This document shows, piece after piece, positions 14,810 to 22,382 of a DNA stretch of 36,014 nt. The stretch comes from Deltaproteobacteria bacterium (GTDB lineage Bacteria; Myxococcota; JADLHZ01). Under the pieces are notes generated by a model, which saw only the letters and a program-made list of their open reading frames with translations, did not search any database and was not told the origin of the DNA. Both the position numbers and the translations under genes were made by a program. Every line of letters begins with the position of its first letter. Position 1 is the first letter of the stretch. The stretch lies in the NCBI GenBank assembly GCA_020848545.1, contig JADLHZ010000018.1:1-36014 (forward strand), in the 5' to 3' direction.

Positions 14810-16834
14810 TCAGGCGTTCTTCCAGCGCGTCCGAAGCAGCGCCAACGGAACGATCTGCAAGCGCCGATCGCAGCCTTCGGCGAGCGCGCGCGCTGCTTCC
14901 CGCATGGTCGCGCCAGAGCCGACGACGTCGTCGACGAGCACGATCCGCGCGGCAGATCGCGGAAGATCGGCATAGCGCCGCATCGTCATCGCGACATTGC
15001 GCCGGCGCTGCTCATCGTTCGCGAGCGCGCTCTGCGGTGCGGCAGGGGGCGTGGCGAACGTCAACACCTCGACGAGCGGCGCCCCGAGGCGTCTCGCCAC
15101 ATACTCGCCGTGCGCGCGGCGCAAATGCCATCGGCGCGACGGGACGAGCACGACCGCGTCGGCGCGCAGCGAGGACAGCGCGTCGATCGCCCGATCGAAG
15201 CGCTCGCGGAGGTCACGCGCGGCGAGCATGTCGCGCGTCGCCAAGAGCCGCTGCGTCTCGATCGCCATGCCTTTCGCTGCGCCCACGCCGTCGATCGCCG
15301 CGACGCCGGCCTCGTGGCCCCCACGGCTCTGGGCGCCGATCGCCGCTTGCCGGCCATCGAGCCATGCTCGACTATGGCCCGTGTCGCCCAAGATCGCCGC
15401 CGCTTCACCGCGACACGGCGCACAGCGTCCGCAAGGGGCCGGCCCGACATCACCGAGCGCCTCACACAGGGTGGCCATGAGGCAGCCGCCCGCTTGCCGG
15501 CCATAGGCGAGCATCGCGTCGAGCTCCCGGCGCCGCGCCGCCGCTTGCCGCTCGTAGCGTCCGAGATCGAGGTCGGCGACATTCCCGGCGGTCGCCGCCA
15601 GGACGTACGCCTGCCGCCCGCCCTGCGCGATCTTCTCGACGAAGGCTTGCTCGGTGAGCTCGGCGAGCACCACGTTCAACAGCGTGCCATGGAGGCCAGT
15701 CGCCGCCTTGAGATCGCCGAGCCGCAGGGGCGCGCCGGCCTGATGCAGGACCTCGAGCGCGCTGGCAAACGCCGCCCGCCCCGGCTGCGAGGTGGCAATG
15801 AAGTGCTCCTGCACGCGGGCGTCCTCGGCATCGAAGAGGAGCTCACACCGGGCGGGCGCCCCGTCACGACCGGCGCGACCCATCTCCTGGTAGTACGCCG
15901 TGATCGAGCCCGGCAGATCGAAGTGCAGCACAGCGCGCAGATCCGGCTTGTCGATGCCCATTCCGAGCGCGTTCGTGGCGACGAGACACGGCTGCGATCC
16001 ATCGATGAAGCCACGCTCGAGCGCCTGCCGCTCCAGCGCCGGATAACCCGCGTGATACGGCGCGGCGCGCACCCCTCGCGCGACCAGGTAGGCCGCCACC
16101 GTTTCGACGTGATCGCGCGTTGCACAATAGATGAGCTTCGCGCCAGGCGACTCGGCGGCGAAGACCGCGGCATGCGTGAGCTTCTCGGCGAGGCCCGCGG
16201 CGGCAACGACGGCGAGCTCCAGGTTGTCGCGGCGCGCGCTGTGCCGCAGGACCGCCGCGTCGCCGAGCTGCGCGCGAATGTCGTCGGCGACCCGGGCGTT
16301 CGCCGTGGCGGTGAGCGCGAGCAGCAAGGTCTCTGGGCCGAGCGTTTGCACGAGCCGCACGATGCCGCGGTACGCTGGGCGAAAGTCGTGGCCCCAGGTC
16401 GAGATGCAATGCGCTTCGTCGACGACGAGCAAGGCGACCTCGAGGCTCGCGAAGAGCGCCCGGTGCGCCGCGTGATCCGCTTGCTCGGGCGAGACGAAGA
16501 GGATGCGCAGCGCGCCGCTCTTTGCCGCCGCGATCGCGCTCGTCCGCTCGTCCGCCGTCTGTTCGCTGTGCAGCGCTGCCGCCGCGATCCGAAAACGGCC
16601 CTTCAACTGCGCCACCTGATCGCGCATCAACGAGAGCAAGGGTGAGATGACCACGGTCAGTCCGCTGAGCTGCACCGCCGGCAGCTGATACAGGAGCGAC
16701 TTGCCGTGCCCGGTCGGCTGAATGCAGAGCAAGCGCCGCTCGCGAAAGAGCGCGTCGAGCGCCTCACGTTGGCCCGGACGAAACGAAGGGAAACCGAAGA
16801 CCTCGAAGAGCGTGGTGTCGAGTGCGGTGATCAT
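14810..16834 (-). CDS. RecQ-type DNA helicase fused to a ComF-like phosphoribosyltransferase domain
   Basis: A 674-residue protein. Residues 1-480 are a RecQ-family 3'-5' DNA helicase: Walker A PTGHGKS (40-46), DEAHC (139-143), ALTATA (173-178), TNALGMGIDKPDLR (287-300), YYQEMGRAGRDG (314-325) and a zinc-binding cluster with Cys451, Cys457 and CGRCAPC (468-474). There is no HRDC domain. Residues about 555-674 form a type I phosphoribosyltransferase fold like ComF/GntX: VVLVPSRRW (561-569), PQSALANDEQRRRN (600-613) and the PRPP-loop sequence VLVDDVVGSGAT (632-643). The C-terminal domain continues in one frame with no sign of a join error. ComF proteins act with the ComFA helicase in DNA uptake, so the fusion suggests DNA repair or transformation, but this is inference. 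Confidence 0.9.
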   Translation of the reverse strand: MITALDTTLFEVFGFPSFRPGQREALDALFRERRLLCIQPTGHGKSLLYQLPAVQLSGLTVVISPLLSLMRDQVAQLKGRFRIAAAALHSEQTADERTSAIAAAKSGALRILFVSPEQADHAAHRALFASLEVALLVVDEAHCISTWGHDFRPAYRGIVRLVQTLGPETLLLALTATANARVADDIRAQLGDAAVLRHSARRDNLELAVVAAAGLAEKLTHAAVFAAESPGAKLIYCATRDHVETVAAYLVARGVRAAPYHAGYPALERQALERGFIDGSQPCLVATNALGMGIDKPDLRAVLHFDLPGSITAYYQEMGRAGRDGAPARCELLFDAEDARVQEHFIATSQPGRAAFASALEVLHQAGAPLRLGDLKAATGLHGTLLNVVLAELTEQAFVEKIAQGGRQAYVLAATAGNVADLDLGRYERQAAARRRELDAMLAYGRQAGGCLMATLCEALGDVGPAPCGRCAPCRGEAAAILGDTGHSRAWLDGRQAAIGAQSRGGHEAGVAAIDGVGAAKGMAIETQRLLATRDMLAARDLRERFDRAIDALSSLRADAVVLVPSRRWHLRRAHGEYVARRLGAPLVEVLTFATPPAAPQSALANDEQRRRNVAMTMRRYADLPRSAARIVLVDDVVGSGATMREAARALAEGCDRRLQIVPLALLRTRWKNA

Positions 16835-16905
16835 GCGCCCTGATCGCGATCGGCGGCATCGCCGTCAAACGACCGGAAGACGACGTCGCCTAGCGCCTTG
16901 TCGGC

Positions 16906-17277
16906 TCACGGCTTCTCGACGCCGCCGATCAAGCCACGATCAACTCGAGGAGCCGCCAGACGTCGAAGGGCTTGCGCAAGAACGCCGAGTACTCGGCGCA
17001 GTCTTTGCGCGCGACCGCCTCGGGCCACGCCGCTCATGAGCACGATGGGGAGCGCGGCGTAGCGCGGATTCTTGCGGAGCGCCTTCAACGCGGCGGCGCC
17101 GTTCAACACCGGCATCATGAAGTCGAGCAAGATGAGATCGGGCGAGATCTCGCCGATTTGATCGAGCACCTGCTGTCCGTTGCCGGCAACGATGACGCGG
17201 TAGCCTTCGTCGCTGAGCATCGCGCTCAACGCCTCGGCCAAACCAAATTCGTCTTCTACGACGAGCACTGTTTTCAT
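16906..17277 (-). CDS. Single-domain response regulator, C-terminus frameshifted
   Basis: A stand-alone receiver domain: MKTVLVVEDE, then LILLDFMMP with the phospho-acceptor Asp, then LPIVLMSGVA. After this point the frame drifts into Arg/Leu-rich sequence. Moving +1 at about 17005-17026 restores the expected end, KDCAEYSAFLRKPFDVW followed by RLLELIVA and a stop at 16929, including the conserved Lys-Pro of receivers. A one-base indel therefore separates the N- and C-terminal parts: a pseudogene, an assembly error, or less likely programmed frameshifting. The start ATG 17277 is chosen because MKTVLVVEDE is the normal beginning; ATG 17310 is possible. It is divergent from the SUV3-like gene. 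No output domain, so it would pass signals by protein contact. Confidence 0.75.
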   Translation of the reverse strand: MKTVLVVEDEFGLAEALSAMLSDEGYRVIVAGNGQQVLDQIGEISPDLILLDFMMPVLNGAAALKALRKNPRYAALPIVLMSGVARGGRAQRLRRVLGVLAQALRRLAAPRVDRGLIGGVEKP

Positions 17278-17494
17278 CGCGCTATTTTTGCCGTCGCTTT
17301 CGACGCCCAAGCGCGCCGGCGAACAACGCCGTCAAAGCGCGCGACACCGCTTCGCAGTGACCGCCTTCGATGAAGCCGCCGCTGCGCGGGCTGGGTTCGG
17401 CGGGAGGCATCAGCGGTGGCGCTGCATGACGCGACGGATGGGTCGCGCTCAACCCATTCCTAGGCGGAAGGCGTCCGCCGGCTATCATTCGAAC

Positions 17495-19516
17495 GTGAGC
17501 CACATCGTCGCGATGCTCGGGCCAACGAACACCGGAAAGACGCATCGAGCGATCGAGCGGATGCTCGACTTTCCAACGGGCATGATCGGCCTGCCGCTGC
17601 GCCTGCTCGCGCGCGAAGTCTACGATCGCGTGGCCCTACGCGTAGGGCTCGACAAGGTGGCGCTCGTCACCGGCGAGGAGAAGCGCGTCCCGGCCGGCGC
17701 CGCCTATTGGATCTGCACGGTGGAGGCGATGCCGGTGTCGAAGACGGTCGCGTTCCTCGCGGTCGACGAGATCCAGCTCGCCGCCCACCCGCAACGCGGC
17801 CACGTCTTCACCGAGCGCTTGCTGCACGCGCGCGGCGAGGCCGAGACGTGGTTCCTCGGATCCGACACGATGCGCACGCTCGTCGGCGAGCTGGTGCCGG
17901 CGGCCGAGCTGCGCGCGCATCCACGGCTCTCGGACCTCGGCTTCGCCGGCGTCGCGTCGTTGTCGCAGCTGAAGCCGCGCAGCGCCGTCGTCGCGTTCAC
18001 GGTGAATGACGTCTACGCCCTCGCCGAGCGACTGCGCGTCGGCAAAGGGGGCGCCGCGGTGGTGCTCGGCGCGCTGTCGCCGCGCACGCGCAACGCGCAG
18101 GTGGCGATGTTTCAAGCGGGCGAGGTCGACTACATGGTGGCGACCGACGCGATCGGCATGGGCTTGAACCTGGACTTGCAGCACGTCTGCTTCGCTGCGC
18201 TCGACAAGTTCGACGGCAAGGAAGTGCGCCAGCTCGAGCTCGCCGAGCTCGGGCAGATCGCGGGGCGCGCCGGACGTTACCTGCACGCCGGGACCTTCGG
18301 TACGCTGTCGCCGATCGAGCTGCCCGCGTGGGCCGCGCGATCGATAGAGCTGCAGCGCTTCGACTCCGTGCGGCGGGTGAGCTGGCGCGCGCACGAGCTC
18401 GACTTCGCTTCGATCGACGCCCTGCTCGCCTCGCTGCAGACGCCCTCGCGCCGCGGCGTGCTCATCCCCGTGAGCGACGCCGAGGACACCGCGGCCCTCG
18501 CCTGGCTCGCCGCGCAGCCGGAGGTCCGCGCCAGGGTCACGGACGACGCGACGCTCGGCCTGCTGTGGGACGTGGCGTGCGTGCCGGACTTTCGCAAGCT
18601 GCTCTTCGAATCGCACGTGCAGGTGCTGCGCGAGATCTTCTTGGCGCTCTGCGAGGGCCCGCTGACGAACCGCTGGCTCGAGCCGCGGATCGCGCCGCTC
18701 GGCGACACCACGGGCGACGTCGAGACGCTGATCTTCCGCATCTCATCGCTGCGAACATGGGCCTACGTGGCGCAGAAAGCCGAGTGGATCGCGGACGTCG
18801 CGGCGTGGCGCGAGCGCACGATGGCGATCGAGGACCGCCTGAGCGACGCCTTGCACACCGCGCTCGTCAGCCGCTTCGTCTCGCGCATCGGCAAGAAGCG
18901 GGCGGCCAAGAAGGCGAAGCCGGCGATCGTTCCGGCGCCGGCGGTGGCGAACGATCATCCCTTCGCCGGGCTGCGCACTCTCCGCGATCAGATCGCGCGG
19001 CGCGAGGCGCGGATCAAAGAGGCGATCCCGGCCGATCGCTTCGATGCGCTCGTCGACGCGCCGCATGAGCGCTTCCTCGTCGACGACCGCGGCGTCATTC
19101 GCGTGCAGATCGAAGGCGATCCGGATCCCGTGACGCTCGGACGGCTCGCCGCGGGGCGCACCGTGCGGCTGCCGGCGGTACGCGTCGAGGCGCTCGACTT
19201 TCTCGGCGCGGGCCTGCGCAGCCGCATCGAGAAGCGCCTCGTCGCGTTCGCGCGCGATCTCGTCTCGCGCTTGCTTTCGCCGCTCGCGCCGCTCGAGAGC
19301 GCCGACAGCGCGGCGGTGAGGAGCTTGGCGTACGAGCTGCTCACCGGGCTCGGCGTGACGAGCGCCGCGAAGTGGAAGCTGAGCGAGAGAGACCGCGAGA
19401 TCCTGAAGCGCCACGACGTGCGCGTCGGCCGCGACGTGATCGAAGCGAGGGCGCTGCAGACGGAGGCGGCGGTGGCGATTCGGAAGATGTTGCTCGAGGT
19501 CTATGCGCGGCGGTGA
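17495..19516 (+). CDS. SUV3-like superfamily 2 RNA/DNA helicase
   Basis: A 673-residue helicase resembling mitochondrial SUV3 and its bacterial relatives, which unwind RNA (and DNA) and work with exoribonucleases in mitochondria. Motifs: Walker A GPTNTGKT (9-16), DEIQLA (motif II, with Ile-Gln instead of the usual acid-His), GALSPRTRNAQVAMFQAG, ATDAIGMGLNLDLQHVCF (motif V) and QIAGRAGR (motif VI). The C-terminal 300 residues are helical, with a lysine-rich linker KKRAAKKAKP. The start is uncertain: GTG 17495 leaves seven residues before the first motif strand; no good Shine-Dalgarno is seen and ATG 17431 or 17513 are possible. A 6-bp hairpin (17463-17479) lies just upstream. Convergent with the next minus-strand gene, 14 nt apart. 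Confidence 0.82.
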   Translation: MSHIVAMLGPTNTGKTHRAIERMLDFPTGMIGLPLRLLAREVYDRVALRVGLDKVALVTGEEKRVPAGAAYWICTVEAMPVSKTVAFLAVDEIQLAAHPQRGHVFTERLLHARGEAETWFLGSDTMRTLVGELVPAAELRAHPRLSDLGFAGVASLSQLKPRSAVVAFTVNDVYALAERLRVGKGGAAVVLGALSPRTRNAQVAMFQAGEVDYMVATDAIGMGLNLDLQHVCFAALDKFDGKEVRQLELAELGQIAGRAGRYLHAGTFGTLSPIELPAWAARSIELQRFDSVRRVSWRAHELDFASIDALLASLQTPSRRGVLIPVSDAEDTAALAWLAAQPEVRARVTDDATLGLLWDVACVPDFRKLLFESHVQVLREIFLALCEGPLTNRWLEPRIAPLGDTTGDVETLIFRISSLRTWAYVAQKAEWIADVAAWRERTMAIEDRLSDALHTALVSRFVSRIGKKRAAKKAKPAIVPAPAVANDHPFAGLRTLRDQIARREARIKEAIPADRFDALVDAPHERFLVDDRGVIRVQIEGDPDPVTLGRLAAGRTVRLPAVRVEALDFLGAGLRSRIEKRLVAFARDLVSRLLSPLAPLESADSAAVRSLAYELLTGLGVTSAAKWKLSERDREILKRHDVRVGRDVIEARALQTEAAVAIRKMLLEVYARR

Positions 19517-19530
19517 GCTCGCCGGTGCGC

Positions 19531-20280
19531 TCAGCTTGGCAAGGGGGCCCCCGAGGACAGCTGCGCTGCCGCCCGCGTCCTCACCTCTTTGGCTAAGGTC
19601 GAGCTCGCGGCGACCGCGCGCAGGTCCGGCGCGAGCAAGAAGCCGAGCAGGCTCAGCGCCACGTTCGTCGGGGTGTAGGGATTGCACACGAGCGCGAGCT
19701 TCACCCGATAGCGCGCGATCCATGACGGCGCTTGCACGATCTCGCGCAGCACCTCGGGCGACGCCGGCCGCCTCGCCGCCAAGCGCACGACGTCGCTCTC
19801 GACGAGGCGACGGTTCTTCAACAAGATGCGGATCACGTGCGGGTGACGGTCGAAGAGCAAACGATCGAGCACGTCGCGATCGCGCGTCGTCGCCAGCGCC
19901 TTCCGCTCGCCCAGGGTCTTCTCGAGGTGCTCGTTCTCGGAGCCTCTTCCCGGCGCGAAGCGCTGCGGCCGCCCTTCGAGCAAGAGATCCTTCACCGTGC
20001 TCAGGCCGAAGTCATCAGCGTGCCGGTAGAGCTCGCTCAGGCGTTGATAGCCGAGCTCCGTCTCATAGCGACGCAGACCGACGAGCGCGTGCAGCACCCG
20101 CTGCGCCGGAGTGGAACGACCGTGCGCCCGATCGATCACCGCCGCGAGCACCCGCACCGCGTAGCCGGGATCCATCTCGCGCAGCCATTCAACAACGCGC
20201 CGCTCGCGCGCGATGGGCTCGCTGATCGCACTGAGGTCGTGCGCCAAGCGATCGGCCCACTCGGCGAACGCCGAGCTCAC
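19531..20280 (-). CDS. Helical-repeat protein of unknown function
   Basis: A 249-residue, all-helical, charged cytoplasmic protein without a signal peptide. Its C-terminal part 'KLALVCNPYTPTNVALSLLG' and 'LLAPDLRAVAASSTLAKEVR' is a pattern I know from uncharacterised deltaproteobacterial proteins, in which short helices repeat in a HEAT-like manner; no enzyme motif is visible. GTG 20280 is chosen because it overlaps the stop of the upstream gene (GTGA, 20277-20280), which implies coupled translation with the DUF4230 protein and a shared job. The gene ends 14 nt from the convergent SUV3-like gene. Confidence 0.7.
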   Translation of the reverse strand: MSSAFAEWADRLAHDLSAISEPIARERRVVEWLREMDPGYAVRVLAAVIDRAHGRSTPAQRVLHALVGLRRYETELGYQRLSELYRHADDFGLSTVKDLLLEGRPQRFAPGRGSENEHLEKTLGERKALATTRDRDVLDRLLFDRHPHVIRILLKNRRLVESDVVRLAARRPASPEVLREIVQAPSWIARYRVKLALVCNPYTPTNVALSLLGFLLAPDLRAVAASSTLAKEVRTRAAAQLSSGAPLPS

Positions 20281-20906
20281 GCGCCGTGCCCCACCGACTG
20301 CGGCAGCGCCTCGACGACGAGCACTTCTTTGAAGCCCAAGGAATAAAGGAGGCCTTTGATCGCGCGCTCGCTCGATGCCCGGGCGCGATCGGCGAGCTGC
20401 TTGTTCACCGCCGTGTCGCGCTCGATCGCCACCTTCGCGAGCTCGAGCAGCTCGGCGGTCTGCTGCGAGTCGAGGTTCGAGTCGATGACCTCGGTCTCGC
20501 CCGGTAAGATCTCGACGCGGGTGAAGAGCGGCGGCAACACAATCCACACGCGCTCGTCCTTCACGAGCAGGCTCTGCGATCCGAGCTGCTCGAGATCCAA
20601 GCCGATGTGCACGTTGGCGAAGACGATCGCGCGGCCCTTCGGGGGGCGCAGCGTGTGCTTCGCCCAATTCCACAGCTCGCCGAGCACCGAGCCCTGCGGC
20701 TGCGGGTCCGGCTGAAACGCGATCTTCTTGTGCACGCTGACGTCGAGCGTCTCGAGCCGCGCGACCTCGCGGATGCGCGTGAGGATCGTCATGCCGTCGA
20801 CGACCTTCTCTTTCGGCGGCGGCGCGCGCAGCGAATACATCCCGTAAGCGCCTGCGCTCGCCGCGAAGAGAAGCACGAGAAGCCACCGGAGCGCCGTTCG
20901 AGCCAT
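20277..20906 (-). CDS. DUF4230-family membrane-anchored protein
   Basis: A 209-residue protein with an N-terminal membrane anchor (about residues 6-26, LRWLLVLLFAASAGAYGMYS) and an extracytoplasmic domain. The layout (short anchor, ILTRIREVARLETLDVSV, then IVFANVHIGLDLEQL and VILPG-like strands, and a C-terminal amphipathic helix ending GFKEVLVVE) fits the DUF4230 family, whose function is unknown. It is the first gene of a two-gene unit with the helical protein downstream. The ATG at 20906 has no Shine-Dalgarno; a possible promoter lies immediately upstream. Confidence 0.75.
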   Translation of the reverse strand: MARTALRWLLVLLFAASAGAYGMYSLRAPPPKEKVVDGMTILTRIREVARLETLDVSVHKKIAFQPDPQPQGSVLGELWNWAKHTLRPPKGRAIVFANVHIGLDLEQLGSQSLLVKDERVWIVLPPLFTRVEILPGETEVIDSNLDSQQTAELLELAKVAIERDTAVNKQLADRARASSERAIKGLLYSLGFKEVLVVEALPQSVGHGA

Positions 20907-20911
20907 GACTA

Positions 20912-20939
20912 ATATTACCCCGCCGTCCAGTCGGGTAAA
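20912..20939 (-). promoter_or_regulatory. Possible leaderless promoter of the DUF4230 gene
   Basis: Read on the minus strand, TTTACC (20939-20934), a 16-bp spacer and TAATAT (20917-20912), each matching consensus at 4 of 6 positions. The ATG starts 5 nt after the -10-like box and has no Shine-Dalgarno, similar to the arrangement at the RAYT 1 gene. The box matches are modest, so this is tentative. Confidence 0.3.
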
Positions 20940-21067
20940 CCAATCACGTGCGATAAGTGCAGCGCCCCGGCGGAGCGCTGGCCGGCGGACGCTGCTTACA
21001 GTACGCCTCGAAGCTCGGTTCGCGGCGCAGATCCCGGTTCAGACGGAAATGCCAAGCACAGGCGTGC

Positions 21068-21250
21068 TCAGGAGGTCTTCTTGTCGTCGCTCTTCTTCTT
21101 GGCGTCGGCCTTCTTCGGATCGGCCTTCTTGGGTGCCTGCTTTGGCGCCGGCGTCATATTCGCCTCGGTGTCGTGGCCTTCGCACGCGTATGCGTAGACC
21201 GACGTCGCGGTAAAAGCGGCGAAAACCAAGGCGATCAGGGCTCTCTTCAT
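21068..21250 (-). CDS. Small secreted peptide with Lys-rich tail (60 aa)
   Basis: ATG 21250 is preceded by GAGGAG with 7-nt spacing. The product starts MKRALIALVFAAFTATSVYA, a clear Sec signal with likely cleavage before YACEGHDTEA. The mature peptide of about 40 residues has one Cys followed by EGHD and then a tail of Lys/Asp/Ala/Pro repeats (KKADPKKADAKKKSDDKKTS). No family recognised. It lies 112 nt downstream of the ATP-grasp gene on the same strand; being last in that cluster it might be a substrate, but it has no leader typical of modified peptides, so this is speculation. Confidence 0.65.
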   Translation of the reverse strand: MKRALIALVFAAFTATSVYAYACEGHDTEANMTPAPKQAPKKADPKKADAKKKSDDKKTS

Positions 21251-21362
21251 GGTGTGCTCCTCAGTCACATAGATGCCAGCGCCAAGCCGGCGGTGCAGGC
21301 ACACATCCTGCGACATCTTGAGCCAGGAGTCCACCATCGATTCATCGAGACGCCATCGCCGC

Positions 21363-22382
21363 TCAGGCGCCGTCGGGGCTCATCCCGAGCGCGAGGATCT
21401 TGTCGAGCAGCTTGTCGTAAGGCATGCCGTCGGCCGCCGCGCTCTCAGCGAAGTCTTCGTCCTTGGCGATCTGCGGGTTCGGGTTTGCCTCGAGGAAGTA
21501 GAGATCGCCGGCGTCGGTGAGGCGAAAGTCGATGCGCGCGTAGCCGCTCAGCGAGAGCAGGCGGTAGATCCGCTTCGCCATGCGCTCGATCTTCTCGCGG
21601 GCGCCCGGAGGCAGCTGGGTGGCGCGGCGCGAGGTGATCCCGAGCTTCTTCTGGTACTTCGTGTCCCACTTCGCCTTGCGCGTCGCGATCAACGGCTCGC
21701 CTTCCGGCAGCTTGTCGAAGCACAGCTCCCATACCGGCAACACCTGCAAGCGCTTGCTGCCGAGCACGCCGACGTAGAGCTCGCGCCCTTCGATGTAGCG
21801 CTCGACGAGCGCGTCGGTCTCCAGCTTCTCGTGGATGAAGCGCACGCGCTCCTTCAGCTTCTCGTCGCTGTCGACGAGCGACGCTTGCGAGATCCCGAGC
21901 GACGCCTCCTCGACGAGCGACTTGACGAAGAGCGGAAACTGCAGCCGCTTCGGCCGGACGATGCGCTTCTGGCCGTGCGGGTAGACGATGAACTCCGGCG
22001 CCGCGACGCGGTGGTAGTGCAGGATCTTCTTCGCCAGCGCCTTGTCGCGCGCGAGCACGAGGCCGCGCGGATTGCAGCCGGTGTAGCGCAAGCGCGCGAG
22101 CTCCAAGTAGCTGACGACGTGCTGATCGTAGACCGCTTGCCCGTCGAACTCTTCGAGCAAGTTGAAGGCGATGTCCGGCTGGAAGTGGTAGATCGCCGAG
22201 CGAATCGGGCCGAGCTCGTCGCGCACGCCGAGCTTCATGACGGTGTGGCCCGACGCGGTCAGCGTCTCGTACACGTCGTGCTCGGTCTTCATCGGCTCGA
22301 GCTCTTCCTTCGAGATCTTCGACACGTCGTCCGGTGGGACGAGATCGGCGTGCATCAGCATGAGGACTTTCAGCGCTTTCAT
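21363..22382 (-). CDS. ATP-grasp ligase, D-Ala-D-Ala-ligase-like
   Basis: A 339-residue ATP-grasp protein. Features: LLEEFDG (75-81) and NPRGLVLARDK (104-114) as in D-alanine-D-alanine ligase relatives, FPLFVKS (149-155) for ATP binding, ALVERYIEGRELYVGVLG (191-208) and GYARIDFR...YFLEANPNPQI (280-305) supplying the magnesium ligands. Family members join a carboxylate to an amine using ATP; the substrate here is not evident, and the strict EVN.xPG end of true Ddl enzymes is replaced by EANPNPQI, so cell-wall D-Ala-D-Ala synthesis is unlikely. Its ATG shares one base with the stop of the upstream zincin-like gene (TAATG), indicating strict co-expression with it. Confidence 0.85.
   Translation of the reverse strand: MKALKVLMLMHADLVPPDDVSKISKEELEPMKTEHDVYETLTASGHTVMKLGVRDELGPIRSAIYHFQPDIAFNLLEEFDGQAVYDQHVVSYLELARLRYTGCNPRGLVLARDKALAKKILHYHRVAAPEFIVYPHGQKRIVRPKRLQFPLFVKSLVEEASLGISQASLVDSDEKLKERVRFIHEKLETDALVERYIEGRELYVGVLGSKRLQVLPVWELCFDKLPEGEPLIATRKAKWDTKYQKKLGITSRRATQLPPGAREKIERMAKRIYRLLSLSGYARIDFRLTDAGDLYFLEANPNPQIAKDEDFAESAAADGMPYDKLLDKILALGMSPDGA

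Noticed and set aside
17288-17494. N-terminal extension of the SUV3-like helicase to ATG 17288
   Set aside because: The added 69 residues are Arg/Ala-rich without similarity to the family and would start 11 bases from the divergent regulator start; family proteins begin shortly before the Walker A motif.
19543-19552. GGGGGCCCCC palindrome at the end of the minus-strand helical protein gene as a terminator
   Set aside because: It has no loop and no T-run and lies within coding sequence; chance in GC-rich DNA is likely.
21068-21250. Secreted Lys-rich peptide as a graspetide-type precursor for the ATP-grasp ligase
   Set aside because: It has a Sec signal instead of a cytoplasmic leader and no repeated Thr/Ser-to-Glu/Asp core motif; the ligase also resembles D-Ala-D-Ala ligases rather than graspetide ligases.
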